Both the position numbers and the translations under genes were made by a program. Positions 9,280-18,485 of a DNA stretch of 28,464 nt are shown in pieces (the first letter of the stretch is position 1; the number at the start of each line of letters is the position of its first letter). The stretch lies in NCBI GenBank assembly GCA_030560485.1, contig JAKTTS010000169.1:1-28464 (forward strand), read 5' to 3'. The DNA comes from Ascoidea tarda (nom. inval.). Taxonomy: Eukaryota; Ascomycota; Saccharomycetes; Ascoideales; Ascoideaceae. The notes below the pieces were generated by a model. That model was given only the letters and a program-made list of their open reading frames with translations, was not told the origin of the DNA and made no database searches.

Positions 9280-9286
9280 TGACTCA
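9280..9286. promoter_or_regulatory. Gcn4-type site TGACTCA proximal to ILV6
   Basis: A perfect TGASTCA core 89 bases upstream of the ILV6 ATG and just upstream of a TATTTAAA element (9315-9322). It mirrors the site near ILV3 at the other end of the gap. Confidence 0.68.
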
Positions 9287-9374
9287 TTTCGAACTTTTTC
9301 TTTATCTCGAGTTGTATTTAAAGATCGTAATCCAGCGATTGACTTTTGCCATCGGCTATCTAATTGAATAAAAA

Positions 9375-10319
9375 ATGAGCTCTTTGAGAATGATTGCCTT
9401 AAAGAACCTTAGATATCAGTCTTTTAAGAGGTTCCAGAGCTCTTCTACCGCTGCTTTGGCCTATAAGGCGCTTCACAGAAACTCGAGAAGACCTCCACTC
9501 CCAGTCTTCGATGCTCCTGGATGGAGTGCTGATTCTGCTGTTTCCTCGATTTTGTATGAGACTCCATTGCCTTCAAAACAACCTCCTAAACAACACATCT
9601 TCAATTGCTTGGTTCAAAATGAACCTGGAGTATTAGCTCTCATTTCTTCCACCTTAGCTGCTAGAGGTTTTAATATTGACTCATTGGTTGTTTGTAACAC
9701 CGATGTTAAAGACTTATCTAGAATGACTATTATTTTGGAGGGGCAAGATGCTATAATCGAACAAGCAAGAAGACAAATCGAAGATTTGGTTCCAGTGTTT
9801 GCTGTGTTAGACTATTCCAACACCGAAATTATTAAAAGAGAATTGTTATTAGCTAGAGTGTCGCTATTAGGTCCAGAATATTTTCAAGATTTAGTCCACC
9901 ATCATATGCTGGACTCAAGCTTGGATCTTTTAAATGAAAATACTGAACCGGAATCAGATTCAAAATCTGATCCAAATGATATCACACAATCAAAATATCA
10001 TCCAAAAAACCTACCTTTATCTGAGGTATTAAGATTGAAAAACCATTATCTAACTGCATTAGATAACTTAACTAGGCAATTTGGCGGAAGAATTGTTGAT
10101 ATCAGTGATAGGAATTGTATTATAGAATTGTCTGCTAAACCTTCAAGAGTCTCTTCTTTCCTTAAATTGATTAGAAATTTTGGTGTGTTAGAAGTTGCAA
10201 GAAGTGGAATGATGGCTTTACCCAGAACTCCTTTGGATGATATTACTGCTGATCAATCAAGTTTGCTTGAAAAAGATTCTACTGATGTTGTTGATCTTAC
10301 TCAACTACCTCCAGGTTAA
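9375..10319 (+). CDS. ILV6: Acetolactate synthase regulatory subunit, mitochondrial (Ilv6)
   Basis: A 314-residue protein close to yeast Ilv6 (309). It binds the catalytic subunit Ilv2 and confers valine feedback control on the first common step of branched-chain amino acid synthesis. Residues 1-30 are Arg/Ser-rich (presequence). An ACT domain follows (about 74-150; HIFNCLVQNEPGVLALIS, AARGFNIDSLVV, DLSRMTIILEGQD). The C-terminal small-subunit domain includes LTRQFGGRIVDISD, ELSAKPSRVSSFL and GMMALPRTPL. The C-terminus VDLTQLPPG is almost the same as in S. cerevisiae. A Ser/Asp-rich insert (about 180-210) separates the two domains and holds the gene's only CTG codon (9909-9911). Confidence 0.97.
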   Translation: MSSLRMIALKNLRYQSFKRFQSSSTAALAYKALHRNSRRPPLPVFDAPGWSADSAVSSILYETPLPSKQPPKQHIFNCLVQNEPGVLALISSTLAARGFNIDSLVVCNTDVKDLSRMTIILEGQDAIIEQARRQIEDLVPVFAVLDYSNTEIIKRELLLARVSLLGPEYFQDLVHHHMLDSSLDLLNENTEPESDSKSDPNDITQSKYHPKNLPLSEVLRLKNHYLTALDNLTRQFGGRIVDISDRNCIIELSAKPSRVSSFLKLIRNFGVLEVARSGMMALPRTPLDDITADQSSLLEKDSTDVVDLTQLPPG

Positions 10320-10928
10320 ACATTATTGTTTATATATAAATATGTATATATATAAATTAATCTAATGTATTTTACATACTAGGACTTTAAGAAATTTAAA
10401 AGATTAATAATATGACAAATCCAGAGATTTCATAGGTTAAAATTAAAATCAGATCAAACAAATACAAGGAAATAATAAAATGAAAAGAACAGAAAAATTC
10501 TTTTATAATTACAAAAAATATTTTACTATAATTATATCCCACACCATCTTACTATCAATAATTCCAAAAATAAATTTAGTAAAAAACTGACAAAAAAAGA
10601 TTAAATAAAAATTATCAAAACCAACATAAAGTAGACAAGGGTTAACCGATCAAGCAATGAATTTTAATTCCATAATGTAGCATAATTAAAAATTAAATTA
10701 AAATATAATAAAATAAATATGAAAGAAAATAAAAGAAAATGTAAAAAAAAAAAGTATAAAACAATTAAACAATAAAGACATAAAAAAAATGTTTGAAAAA
10801 AACCAAAAAATAAAAACCAAAAGAAAACGATAGAAAACTATAAAAATTATCACAAAATTATTACAAAATTATTAAATATTTATTTGATTTGCTGTATTTT
10901 TTTTGTTGTTGTATTTTTTTTTCCAATT
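10320..10928. other. Convergent 3' gap between ILV6 and HCM1, extremely AT-rich
   Basis: The + strand is A-rich, down to 4 G/C of 60 bases in 10681-10740. It holds TATATA elements just after the ILV6 stop (about 10330-10356) that could direct 3' end formation. No open frame of note and no RNA gene were seen. Confidence 0.7.
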
Positions 10929-13900
10929 TCATGTAATTGATTTTCTTTTTATCGGTGTTTCTGGTGCAGAACGGGATCCATTATTATTTTTTGATGATGA
11001 CATTGTAAATGAAGATTGGGTGGTGCTAGATGTAGCAGTTGCTGATTTATTACTATCGACAACGCTTTCGACAGCTCTTTTTACAACAGAGCAAATGTCG
11101 ACTCCAAAAAAATCCTTGTAACCACTATTGAATGTTTCTTGATAATATTTTGATTTTCTGCTTTTTTTGCCACTTCTAGCTGGAGAGCCATGATAGTTCG
11201 AAAAAAATTGATCGTCATCACTATAATTTCTTGAAAGACTTGGTGAAGCATAAAAGTCATCAAAACAAGAAGGAGAATTCCAAGCTCTTCTCATAATAGA
11301 GGCAGAACTTGGAGTTTTAATTCTGCTTGGGGTTTTGTTGAGAGGAGTTTTTGCAATATTAAAAAATTCATCCTTTGAGGCACTAAATAAAGTATTATTT
11401 AACCTTGGGTTGCTCATAATGTTTAGGTTTGAAGTAGTATGTGGAATCAATTTTGAAGCTGGAGTCTTTGGTTCAAATAAAATTGGGCCAGCTGAATTCT
11501 TTTTAATTGGAGATAAATCGAAGTTTGGATTACAATTAAAGGAGGAGGGAAAAGGTAATGATTTCATTAAAGAAAAAGGTTTATCAAGCAAAACAGGAGA
11601 ATTAATAAAGGGATTGTTATTAGAAAAAGCAGTATGGTTTTTCATGTTAAAATTTTCTGATTCGGTATCATTATAATCATTAAAATCGTTATTATAAACA
11701 TTGTTGAATTTATTAATATTTTTAGTTTTAGTATGATTTGAAACAAATTCCAAGTTATCTTTATCTTTATCTTTTTTTCTTTTATTTTTATTATTTTTAT
11801 TATTTTTATCATTTTTATTTTTATCATTTTTATCATTTTTGTGATTTTTATTGTTGTTATTTTTGTTATTTTTGTTATTTTTTGTGTTTTTCTTTGCTAT
11901 ATCGACATTTCCATTATCATTATCACTTTTATTTTCATTGTCATTATAATCATCATTGTAATTATCATAATGATTAATATAAATGTCATTATCATAGCTA
12001 TAAACGTTTTGATCATTATCATTATCATTATCATTGTCATTATCGTTATCGGTATCATTATCATAAATACTTTGCGATTGATTGTTATTATCATTACCAT
12101 CATCATCTGAAAGTAAGACGTTTTCAAGTTGAATTGTTCTTCTTTTTTTTCTAATTGAGAACCTTTCTAGACCAATAGCAGAGTTTGATCTTTTAATTGG
12201 AGATACTAGATTGGGATTAAATGGAGGAATATTCAAGTGAGAGTTAAAGATATGAGGATTATGAATGGTGTTGAGGATATTGTTATTAATACTATGCATG
12301 TTTATACTATTGAGGATGCAGTTGTGGTTAATGTGGTTGAAGCTATCGAAAGTGTTTGTAGCTTTGTTGTTGTTGAGATTATTTATTGAATTGATTGAGT
12401 TGTATTGCTTGATTAAAGGAGTTTGATTTTTATCATCTTGAGTGTCATCTGAGTCATAGTCTTCTGTCAGTTTGTTGCTTGAGACACTGAAGATGTTGTT
12501 TGAATCGACCAAGTTGTGATTTAAGTCACTTTCTGATGATAGAGGATCTGTTGTTGGGTCATCAATATTTTTATTAAGATTTTTATTGTTATTACTGTTG
12601 TTGTTGATGTTGATGTTGAGGTAATTTGAAAAACTGTTATTCTTTGATAATTTTGGTAAAGGTTGAGATTTTTGAATATTTTGAGAGGTAATATTCGAGA
12701 AACTATTTGTTGAATCTTTTGGTAAATTATTTGATGAATCTTTTAATGAATCTTTTAATAAATCTTTTAATAAATCTTTTGGTAAATCTTTTGATAAACT
12801 AGTTTTCAAATTTTTCGATATATTGTTAGCGATATCACTAGTGATAATGTTAATGTTATTATTAGTGATAATATCTGAGTTTTGGGAAATATTTTTTTTA
12901 ATTTTTTTTGATTTTAAAAATTGAGATTCCATTCCTGGTTCAATTTTCCAATAATGGCCTTTACCATCTTTTGATTTTTCAGCTTTTATAAAAGCTTTAT
13001 TTAGGGATAAATTGTGACGAATTGAATTTTGCCAGCCAGCATCGTCTCTTTTATAGTAGGAGAAAGAAGTTGATATCCATGTGTAGATTTGGGATAGAGT
13101 TAGTTTTTTGTCGTCAGATTTTAGTATTGCTAAAGCAATCAAACTTGCATAAGAGTAAGGAGGTTTATCTTGTTTTGAAGATATATTGGATAGAGAAGTG
13201 GAGGAAGAGGAAGATGAAGATGAAGATGTAGAAGCAGTGGAGGAGGATAATGAAGGTAATAAGTTTTTAGAAGCCGATGGCTTCTTTTTGAAAGTTGAGA
13301 TTGGGATTATGTTGGGAGATTTTTTCAGTGTTGCAGATGAGATTGGGTGTGAAGATTTGGAGAAAGAATTTGAAAAGGAGATTGAAGAATTAGATAGTTT
13401 GATTATTGAGGATTGGGGAGTGGGAATGTTGAATGATTTAGGGTGATTCAAGTCTGTATTTTTATTTTTATTTTTATTTTTGTTCTTGTTTTTATTTTTG
13501 GTGATGATTTTGTTATTTGTATGACTTGAATTTGAGACAAGCTGGGGACTTGATAAGGATGGAGATAGTAACGAAGGCACGATTGTAAAGCTGCTATTGT
13601 TGGAGATATTGATGTTGATGCTGTTAGTTAAATTTTTGTTAATAAGGTTTTTATTTGAGTTTGAAGTTTTGATGCTGTATAATATTGGAGTTTCGGGTAT
13701 TAAGCTGATGGAGTCGTTGGAGGAAAGAGAGAGAGAAGATTTGTGGCTTGTGGTGGGAGGAGTGATATCGTTAACATTCATAATAATATTGTTTTGGATG
13801 GGAATATTGTTGTTGGCGGTATTGTTATTGGTGTTGTTGGAGGAGGAACCAATGCTGGAATTGTGGTTGATCTTATTTACAATTTTGGAGTCATTGGCAG

Positions 13901-13994
13901 AGTTATTATTTGAGTTGAAATTGGATTGAGGTAGATGAACCGAGTTCAAAGATTTGATGATGTTTAAATCGTAACTCAGGCTCCTGGAGGACAT
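10929..13994 (-). CDS. HCM1: Forkhead transcription factor, Hcm1-type
   Basis: A 1021-residue protein with one forkhead domain at about 275-365: [42 protein letters not shown] (recognition helix) and [10 protein letters not shown]. No FHA domain precedes it, which separates it from Fkh1/Fkh2, and the domain closely follows Hcm1, the S-phase activator of spindle and late-cell-cycle genes. Yeast Hcm1 is 564 residues; the extra length here is low-complexity: poly-Ser (251-270), KN repeats (about 166-179), a KDLxKD repeat (about 395-425), long Asn tracts, and an Asp-Asn run followed by KN-rich sequence. Many SP/TP sites, such as ETPIKRK near the end, suit CDK control. The promoter carries MCB and SCB elements. 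Three CTG codons were found, all in disordered parts (13977, 13326, 12468). Confidence 0.88.
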   Translation of the reverse strand: MSSRSLSYDLNIIKSLNSVHLPQSNFNSNNNSANDSKIVNKINHNSSIGSSSNNTNNNTANNNIPIQNNIIMNVNDITPPTTSHKSSLSLSSNDSISLIPETPILYSIKTSNSNKNLINKNLTNSININISNNSSFTIVPSLLSPSLSSPQLVSNSSHTNNKIITKNKNKNKNKNKNKNTDLNHPKSFNIPTPQSSIIKLSNSSISFSNSFSKSSHPISSATLKKSPNIIPISTFKKKPSASKNLLPSLSSSTASTSSSSSSSSSTSLSNISSKQDKPPYSYASLIALAILKSDDKKLTLSQIYTWISTSFSYYKRDDAGWQNSIRHNLSLNKAFIKAEKSKDGKGHYWKIEPGMESQFLKSKKIKKNISQNSDIITNNNINIITSDIANNISKNLKTSLSKDLPKDLLKDLLKDSLKDSSNNLPKDSTNSFSNITSQNIQKSQPLPKLSKNNSFSNYLNININNNSNNNKNLNKNIDDPTTDPLSSESDLNHNLVDSNNIFSVSSNKLTEDYDSDDTQDDKNQTPLIKQYNSINSINNLNNNKATNTFDSFNHINHNCILNSINMHSINNNILNTIHNPHIFNSHLNIPPFNPNLVSPIKRSNSAIGLERFSIRKKRRTIQLENVLLSDDDGNDNNNQSQSIYDNDTDNDNDNDNDNDNDQNVYSYDNDIYINHYDNYNDDYNDNENKSDNDNGNVDIAKKNTKNNKNNKNNNNKNHKNDKNDKNKNDKNNKNNKNKRKKDKDKDNLEFVSNHTKTKNINKFNNVYNNDFNDYNDTESENFNMKNHTAFSNNNPFINSPVLLDKPFSLMKSLPFPSSFNCNPNFDLSPIKKNSAGPILFEPKTPASKLIPHTTSNLNIMSNPRLNNTLFSASKDEFFNIAKTPLNKTPSRIKTPSSASIMRRAWNSPSCFDDFYASPSLSRNYSDDDQFFSNYHGSPARSGKKSRKSKYYQETFNSGYKDFFGVDICSVVKRAVESVVDSNKSATATSSTTQSSFTMSSSKNNNGSRSAPETPIKRKSIT
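11760..12070. repeat. Low-complexity codon repeats in HCM1 (Asp-Asn and Lys-Asn tracts)
   Basis: On the + strand these are (ATTATC/ATTGTC)n units at about 12011-12062 and TTTTTAT/ATTTTT units at 11780-11900, encoding DN and KN/NK runs. Long frames on the opposite strand across this stretch come only from the repeat. Confidence 0.75.
12715..12800. repeat. 12-base tandem repeat in HCM1 encoding KDLx/KDSx units
   Basis: Units of the form AATCTTTTxxTA repeat about seven times on the + strand, giving the peptide series [18 protein letters not shown]. The degenerate units suggest local slippage after the forkhead domain. Confidence 0.65.
13456..13500. repeat. Lys-Asn hexanucleotide repeat in HCM1 N-terminal region
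   Basis: TTTTTA/TTTTTG hexamers on the + strand encode alternating KN at residues about 166-179, upstream of the forkhead domain. Confidence 0.7.
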
Positions 13995-14465
13995 TGTCGA
14001 ATAAAGAAAAAGCAGCGAGAGAGTATAGTATAGTGATATAGAGTTTCCAGAGATATACTAAAGAAGAATAGGGAATAATAGCAAAGAGCAGAGGTGAATA
14101 GTGAGGAAGAGAGGATACAGGCTGGAGATCAAAAGAGGATACACAATACCAGAAGCAAACAGAACCACCCAGCAAACGACAGAGCTTGGAAAGAGCCAGA
14201 GATCGAGAGGTGAGCAGCAGAAGAAGAAAAAAAGCACCAAACAACTGTGCAACAAATTCAAGACAACGACAGCTTCAGACGAAGAGAAGAAGATAAATCA
14301 GATAAAGACGATATAATAAATCCCAGAGATAGCGAGTAAAAAAGCGAAGACACACAAATGCTGAAAGGAGAGACCCCGTTTCGCAGACCCTCTGGTAGAC
14401 CCCATTTGGCTAACCGCAGTGCGCGTGCAGCCGCATATGAATGAGCAACAGCGCGGTGTAGAAGC

Positions 14466-14473
14466 TTTTCGTG
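14466..14473 (-). promoter_or_regulatory. SCB element (CACGAAAA) upstream of HCM1
   Basis: TTTTCGTG on +, that is CACGAAAA toward HCM1, a perfect Swi4/Swi6 cell-cycle box, about 475 bases upstream of the ATG and close to two MCBs. Confidence 0.6.
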
Positions 14474-14505
14474 CTGTGTGCTGCAGGACCAAACCCCTGG
14501 GCCAG

Positions 14506-14511
14506 ACGCGT
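14506..14511. promoter_or_regulatory. MCB element (ACGCGT) upstream of HCM1
   Basis: Perfect MluI cell-cycle box, bound by MBF (Mbp1/Swi6). A second copy starts exactly 15 bases further on. Confidence 0.65.
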
Positions 14512-14520
14512 CTGAAAAGA

Positions 14521-14526
14521 ACGCGT
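14521..14526. promoter_or_regulatory. Second MCB element (ACGCGT) upstream of HCM1
   Basis: Perfect ACGCGT, 15 bases from the first copy, so both lie on nearly the same side of the helix once and a half turns apart. Paired MCBs are usual in strong G1/S promoters. Confidence 0.65.
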
Positions 14527-14558
14527 CGGAAACGGACCCACAGCGCTGGCTCGGGAGT

Positions 14559-14566
14559 TTTTCGTG
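14559..14566 (-). promoter_or_regulatory. Second SCB element (CACGAAAA) upstream of HCM1
   Basis: TTTTCGTG on +, again CACGAAAA toward HCM1. All four cell-cycle elements fall within 101 bases, in a part of the window where GC-rich hexamers are rare. Confidence 0.58.
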
Positions 14567-14637
14567 TAATTTCCTCTTTGGGACGGGCTGGTGGAGGGGG
14601 AGCACAGGAGTGTGGATTAGATTATGTATGAGGACCT

Positions 14638-17175
14638 TCAGTTCTTGTTTGAGTCCTCCTTCAACGATACAATTCGGTTAAGAATCAAGTCGCTCTCGCT
14701 GCTATCTCGGTCCATGCAGAAGTAGCCCACTCGGAGGGCCTGGAATCTCACACTTTCAGGTTGGTTGGGCTTCTCTGCAACGTTGAACTCCTCAACCTCG
14801 CCCTTGATGTTGTAGGGACTGTTCTCCCTGATCGTTCTGAAGGCTGGCTCGATTATCGCTCCACTGATCACCTCTTCGGATTCAGGATTGATGTCTGCTA
14901 GAAACCCACCTGGGTTGGACGATGGATTCTCGCTTTTGAATAGCTGGTTGTGGATACGCACCTCCTTCACCCTGATTGGCGACCCAATCTTCTCGTTCTC
15001 TGGAATCCATTGGATATATGTCTTGGGCTTCTTGAATTTGCTCAAATCGTTCTCATAATGACAGTAAACCCTGACAATTTTCCCTTCTTTGTCTTTTTCA
15101 ATGTGGTTCACTCGGATAGTGTATGGAACCTTTATCAACCCAACGCTTTGGTTCAATGTCAACCTATAAAATTCCTTATCATCTTGCTCTCGGAAATCAC
15201 TTCTGTCAATGTATATCTTATTTCCAAACAAAATCTCTCTGCTACCAAATTCATTGCTCTTTCCGGATTTAAATGGAATCTCAATTTTCTCTTGATACTT
15301 GTCATCTAAATTCTCCAAAATTATCTCAATTGGATCCAAAATCATCATCAACCTAGCTGTACTATCTTCCAAATACTTTCGAATACTGCTCTCAAATCTA
15401 ACCGCTTGGATGTTCGTAGTAGACGTTGTAACCCCCAATGTCGATATGAACGATAAAATCGCTCCAGGTGGAATTCCACGTCTCTTGATACCTTCCAATG
15501 TATACAACCTTGGATCGTCCCATCCTCGGACATATTTTTCACTCACCAATTTACTGATCTTTCTTTTACTCATTATAGTCCCAGTAATATTCAATCTTCC
15601 ATATTCTCTTTGTGCTGGTCTATACACTTTCAATGCATCGCATAACCATTCATAACTCTCCCTTGATAAATAAAACTCAGTTGTACATAAAGAATGCGTA
15701 ATATTCTCAAGCATATCACATAAACAGTGCGTAAAATCATATGTGGGATAAATCTTCCATTTATCTCCGGTTCGATGATGACTAGCATTCAATACTCTGT
15801 ATGCAATCAAATCCCACATTTGTGGATTAGGGTTCTCTAAATCTTGTTTCATTCTCAATGTGGCTTCTCCAACTTTATAATATCCATCTCTCATCCTACG
15901 AAACTCCTTGAGATTTTCTTCAACACTTCTATCTCTCCACTTACTACCAAATCTTTTATTTCCAACTGTACCATTGACTACTCCTCTTTGTTCTTTAATC
16001 TCCTCTGCAGTAGAATGATCAACATAAGCTTTCCCATTCTCGATTAATCTTTCCGCAAAGTCATACAACACATCAAAATAATCTGATGAATATGTAATTT
16101 TCCATGGCTTGAACCCTAACCATTCGACCATTTCTAATATGCTTTTGAAATAAACTTCTTCTTCAGCTTCTGGGTTAGTGTCATCGTATCTTAAATAACA
16201 AACACCATTGTAATATTTGGCAAATCCAAAATTAACCATAATAGCCTTGGAGTGTCCAATGTGCAAAAATCCATTAGGTTCAGGTGGAAATCTGGTATGA
16301 ACTTTGCCCCCTGTTTTGATCAAATGTTCTTTCGTCAATTCAGGATACATTTGTGGATTTTCTCCAACTTTATGCAAATCTCCAAGAAACCCTTCATTGA
16401 ACATTGATCTCTTTGGACCATCGTTACTTGTAACATTTTTGGTATCATCTTTACTACTGTTTTTATTATTCTTACTGTTTTTATTCTTACCACTGGATTG
16501 TTTGTTTTTCTTATCCTTTTCCTTTTTGATGATATCTCTTTCATCTTTTGGACCTAAAACCTTTAAAATCTCCTCATCAATAACTGGTTTAAGTGATGCA
16601 GGATTTGCCCATTTTAACGATGGCAAGTTTTTAACCGAATTAATAATTGTTGGTAAAAATCTGTACCTCTTTTCTTGAATTTCATCTAAATTTTCTTCAA
16701 TGTATTCTCTCACTTTTTCTCTAACATCATCCAATGTAACTTCAATTCCCACTCCTGATTCTGAATCCAACTCTTCCCTTGTGGGCGAATCTGTCGATTT
16801 GATATACTCAAAACTTGCGTTAATTTGTTGAACTGTCTTTAATCTTTCATCGTAAATCCCATCGACAATTAGCGATAATTTCAGAATTGATTCTGAATCC
16901 AATTGTGAATTTAAACTATTAGATCCATTTGTACCTGTTGATAATTTCAAGCCATCTTTGGCCTTTAAGAATGGTGATTTGGCTAATAATGTAGCCAAAT
17001 GATGAATCAAATTCAATTGGGTTTTAGATAACTTGACGCTGTTTTCATGAGATTTAATTGTGATCAACTGGTACAAGTTATTGGAAATTTTCTTGTTTTT
17101 AACAATTTCTTTGGTCTTGTTATCATCAAACCCAATGTTTGAAAAGGCCAAAGTAAGTTCCTCGATAGAACTCAT
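14638..17175 (-). CDS. GLN4: Glutaminyl-tRNA synthetase (Gln4)
   Basis: An 845-residue class I synthetase (yeast Gln4 is 809) that charges tRNA-Gln in the cytosol. Order: N-terminal tRNA-affinity domain (1-205; begins MSSIEELT and keeps NSGVGIE-type text as SGVGIEVT), a Lys/Asn/Ser linker (217-250), MFNEGFLGDLHKVGENPQ, the HIGH motif HIGHSKA (305-311), a KMSKS-equivalent MSKRK (535-539), then the beta-barrel anticodon-binding domain ending NRIVSLKED. Stretches such as NITHSLCTTEFYLSRESYEW and GWDDPRLYTLEGIKRRG are nearly as in S. cerevisiae. Its single CTG codon found (16882-16884, residue 98) is in the variable N-terminal domain. It is divergent from FAU1. Confidence 0.97.
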   Translation of the reverse strand: MSSIEELTLAFSNIGFDDNKTKEIVKNKKISNNLYQLITIKSHENSVKLSKTQLNLIHHLATLLAKSPFLKAKDGLKLSTGTNGSNSLNSQLDSESILKLSLIVDGIYDERLKTVQQINASFEYIKSTDSPTREELDSESGVGIEVTLDDVREKVREYIEENLDEIQEKRYRFLPTIINSVKNLPSLKWANPASLKPVIDEEILKVLGPKDERDIIKKEKDKKNKQSSGKNKNSKNNKNSSKDDTKNVTSNDGPKRSMFNEGFLGDLHKVGENPQMYPELTKEHLIKTGGKVHTRFPPEPNGFLHIGHSKAIMVNFGFAKYYNGVCYLRYDDTNPEAEEEVYFKSILEMVEWLGFKPWKITYSSDYFDVLYDFAERLIENGKAYVDHSTAEEIKEQRGVVNGTVGNKRFGSKWRDRSVEENLKEFRRMRDGYYKVGEATLRMKQDLENPNPQMWDLIAYRVLNASHHRTGDKWKIYPTYDFTHCLCDMLENITHSLCTTEFYLSRESYEWLCDALKVYRPAQREYGRLNITGTIMSKRKISKLVSEKYVRGWDDPRLYTLEGIKRRGIPPGAILSFISTLGVTTSTTNIQAVRFESSIRKYLEDSTARLMMILDPIEIILENLDDKYQEKIEIPFKSGKSNEFGSREILFGNKIYIDRSDFREQDDKEFYRLTLNQSVGLIKVPYTIRVNHIEKDKEGKIVRVYCHYENDLSKFKKPKTYIQWIPENEKIGSPIRVKEVRIHNQLFKSENPSSNPGGFLADINPESEEVISGAIIEPAFRTIRENSPYNIKGEVEEFNVAEKPNQPESVRFQALRVGYFCMDRDSSESDLILNRIVSLKEDSNKN

Positions 17176-17505
17176 GATAAATAGACGATAAATGGCTTCT
17201 GCAGTAAATTAATTGTCTGGTAGACTTCTCAATTAATAGAACAATACAATTGACTAAATGCGATTAAAAAGATAAGTGTAATAAGAGCACAGTATCAACT
17301 CAAAACACTATGAGATATGTTTATATTTAAATTGTGCCTCCAATGATCACACTCTTTGGTTAAAATTTTTCATTTCATCAGCACTCTTTGAATTATCTGC
17401 CCTTTTAGTGGTAATCCCTGCTCCTGCCACGGTCCCTCCTTATAAAATGAGCGCGACTCTTATCTTACAAATAGAAAATCCCTGCAGCTACAAGATTCTG
17501 AAAAA

Positions 17506-17512
17506 TGACTCA
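17506..17512. promoter_or_regulatory. Gcn4-type site TGACTCA between GLN4 and FAU1
   Basis: A perfect core, 190 bases from FAU1 and 331 from GLN4. Aminoacyl-tRNA synthetase and one-carbon genes are both known Gcn4 targets in yeasts, so either gene could be served. Confidence 0.5.
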
Positions 17513-17605
17513 CCTATGAAACAATCCCGCCTCAATGAGGCAATGCTCTAAACAGACCAAATAGGAGCAGACATCCCAAATTAGAAAGATCGCTGCTTTG
17601 GGCTT

Positions 17606-17613
17606 TTACGTCA
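17606..17613. promoter_or_regulatory. CRE-like site (TGACGTAA on the minus strand)
   Basis: TTACGTCA, an ATF/CREB-type bZIP site variant, 89 bases before the FAU1 ATG. Sko1/Aca-type factors bind such sites; assignment here is inference. Confidence 0.35.
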
Positions 17614-17701
17614 CAAAATAGAACAATTTCCACTTGGGGCAGTTTTTTTTATTTGAAGAAACTATCTTGAATTTGGTCTTCTTTCAGGTAAAGAAGCAAT
17701 A

Positions 17702-18463
17702 ATGTCGAAACAATTGAAGGTTGTCTTGCGAAAAGAGTTGAATGTGAGACTTTCTTCTGTGTCGCAGAGAAGTTTGGATGCACAGGCATCCAATGTCTAC
17801 AGTATTTTGAAAGATCTATCAGCCTATCAAAGAGCAAAGTCGGTTGCGATTTACATGTCAATGCCCTCAAAAGAAGTGCCAACTTTGAGCATCATTAAAC
17901 ACTTATTTCGTGATGATAAATTTGTGTTTTTGCCAAAATGTTTTATTAATTTGAACAAGATCAATGAAAGTGCCGGCGATAAGTACAGAACAGAAAAATC
18001 ATTGCTAAATAACTACTACGAAAAATATTACTTACCAGTTGATTTTGATCAAGATTGCAAACCTGAGAGAAATACAATGATGTTTTTTCAAATGAACTCG
18101 TTTGATGATGTCTTGGATTTAAAGCCTTCAGGTAAGTACAAATTAAAGGAACCTAGCGGTACAAATCAAAAGGAAATATTTGACTCTCAAATTGGTTTGG
18201 ATTTAATAATAATGCCTGCAATGGGTTATGAAATCACGAATAAAAATACTCAAATTAAAAGGTTAGGACATGGGGCAGGATTTTATGATAGTTTTGTTCA
18301 TAAACTTCATAGGCAGAGCAAATTGAAAACTACATATTTATTAGGAATAGGTTTAAAAGAACAATTAATTGAAAATATTCCATATGAAAAACACGATGTC
18401 TATTTAGATGGTCTAATTGTAGATGATAGATTTTATGAATCCACTGATTCTTCTTATGAATAA
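17702..18463 (+). CDS. FAU1: 5-formyltetrahydrofolate cyclo-ligase (Fau1)
   Basis: A 253-residue 5-FTHF cyclo-ligase, which uses ATP to turn 5-formyl-THF into 5,10-methenyl-THF. An N-terminal basic helix (LKVVLRKELNVRLSSVS) carries the ATP-site lysine/arginine pattern. KEVPTLSII, FVFLPKC, LDLIIMPAMGYE and the family's C-terminal motif RLGHGAGFYD (usually RLGRGGGYYD; the fungal version has His/Ala) follow in order. It is about 40 residues longer than yeast Fau1 (211), the extra part lying in a loop around 95-160. It ends 22 bases from the end of FMP10 on the other strand, the same convergent pairing as in S. cerevisiae. No CTG codon occurs. Confidence 0.92.
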   Translation: MSKQLKVVLRKELNVRLSSVSQRSLDAQASNVYSILKDLSAYQRAKSVAIYMSMPSKEVPTLSIIKHLFRDDKFVFLPKCFINLNKINESAGDKYRTEKSLLNNYYEKYYLPVDFDQDCKPERNTMMFFQMNSFDDVLDLKPSGKYKLKEPSGTNQKEIFDSQIGLDLIIMPAMGYEITNKNTQIKRLGHGAGFYDSFVHKLHRQSKLKTTYLLGIGLKEQLIENIPYEKHDVYLDGLIVDDRFYESTDSSYE

Positions 18464-18485
18464 ATCACTAGTAACAAATGGTTGT

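Larger units (their letters stand above)
8667..9374. other. Shared divergent promoter region of ILV3 and ILV6
   Basis: A 708-base gap between head-to-head genes of one pathway. It contains Gcn4-type sites near each end (8810-8816 and 9280-9286), CACGTG at 9074-9079, a CCAAT box near 8869 and a TATTTAAA element at 9315-9322 upstream of ILV6. No Leu3 site (CCGGNNCCGG) was seen. Short open frames inside it (for example 8746-8964) have no recognisable features. Confidence 0.7.
13995..14637. other. HCM1 upstream region with MCB/SCB cluster
   Basis: A 643-base gap between the end of GLN4 and the start of HCM1, both on the minus strand. The HCM1-proximal half (13995-14330) is purine-rich on + (a pyrimidine-rich leader in the mRNA sense). 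The distal half (14360-14637) is GC-richer and contains two ACGCGT and two CACGAAA-type elements. An open minus-strand frame (13906-14244) overlaps the HCM1 start out of frame but begins without ATG, so I do not call it. Confidence 0.65.
17176..17701. other. Divergent promoter region of GLN4 and FAU1
   Basis: A 526-base gap with a TATAAAA at 17442-17448, a Gcn4-type TGACTCA at 17506-17512 and a CRE-like TTACGTCA at 17606-17613. No RNA gene was seen. Confidence 0.6.

Noticed and set aside
11738-12110. + strand Tyr/Phe-rich and Ile-rich open frames opposite HCM1
   Set aside because: Composition artefacts of the Asn/Asp/Lys codon repeats on the other strand.
10929-13994. Fkh1/Fkh2 orthologue
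   Set aside because: No FHA domain before the forkhead; domain text and MCB/SCB promoter fit Hcm1.
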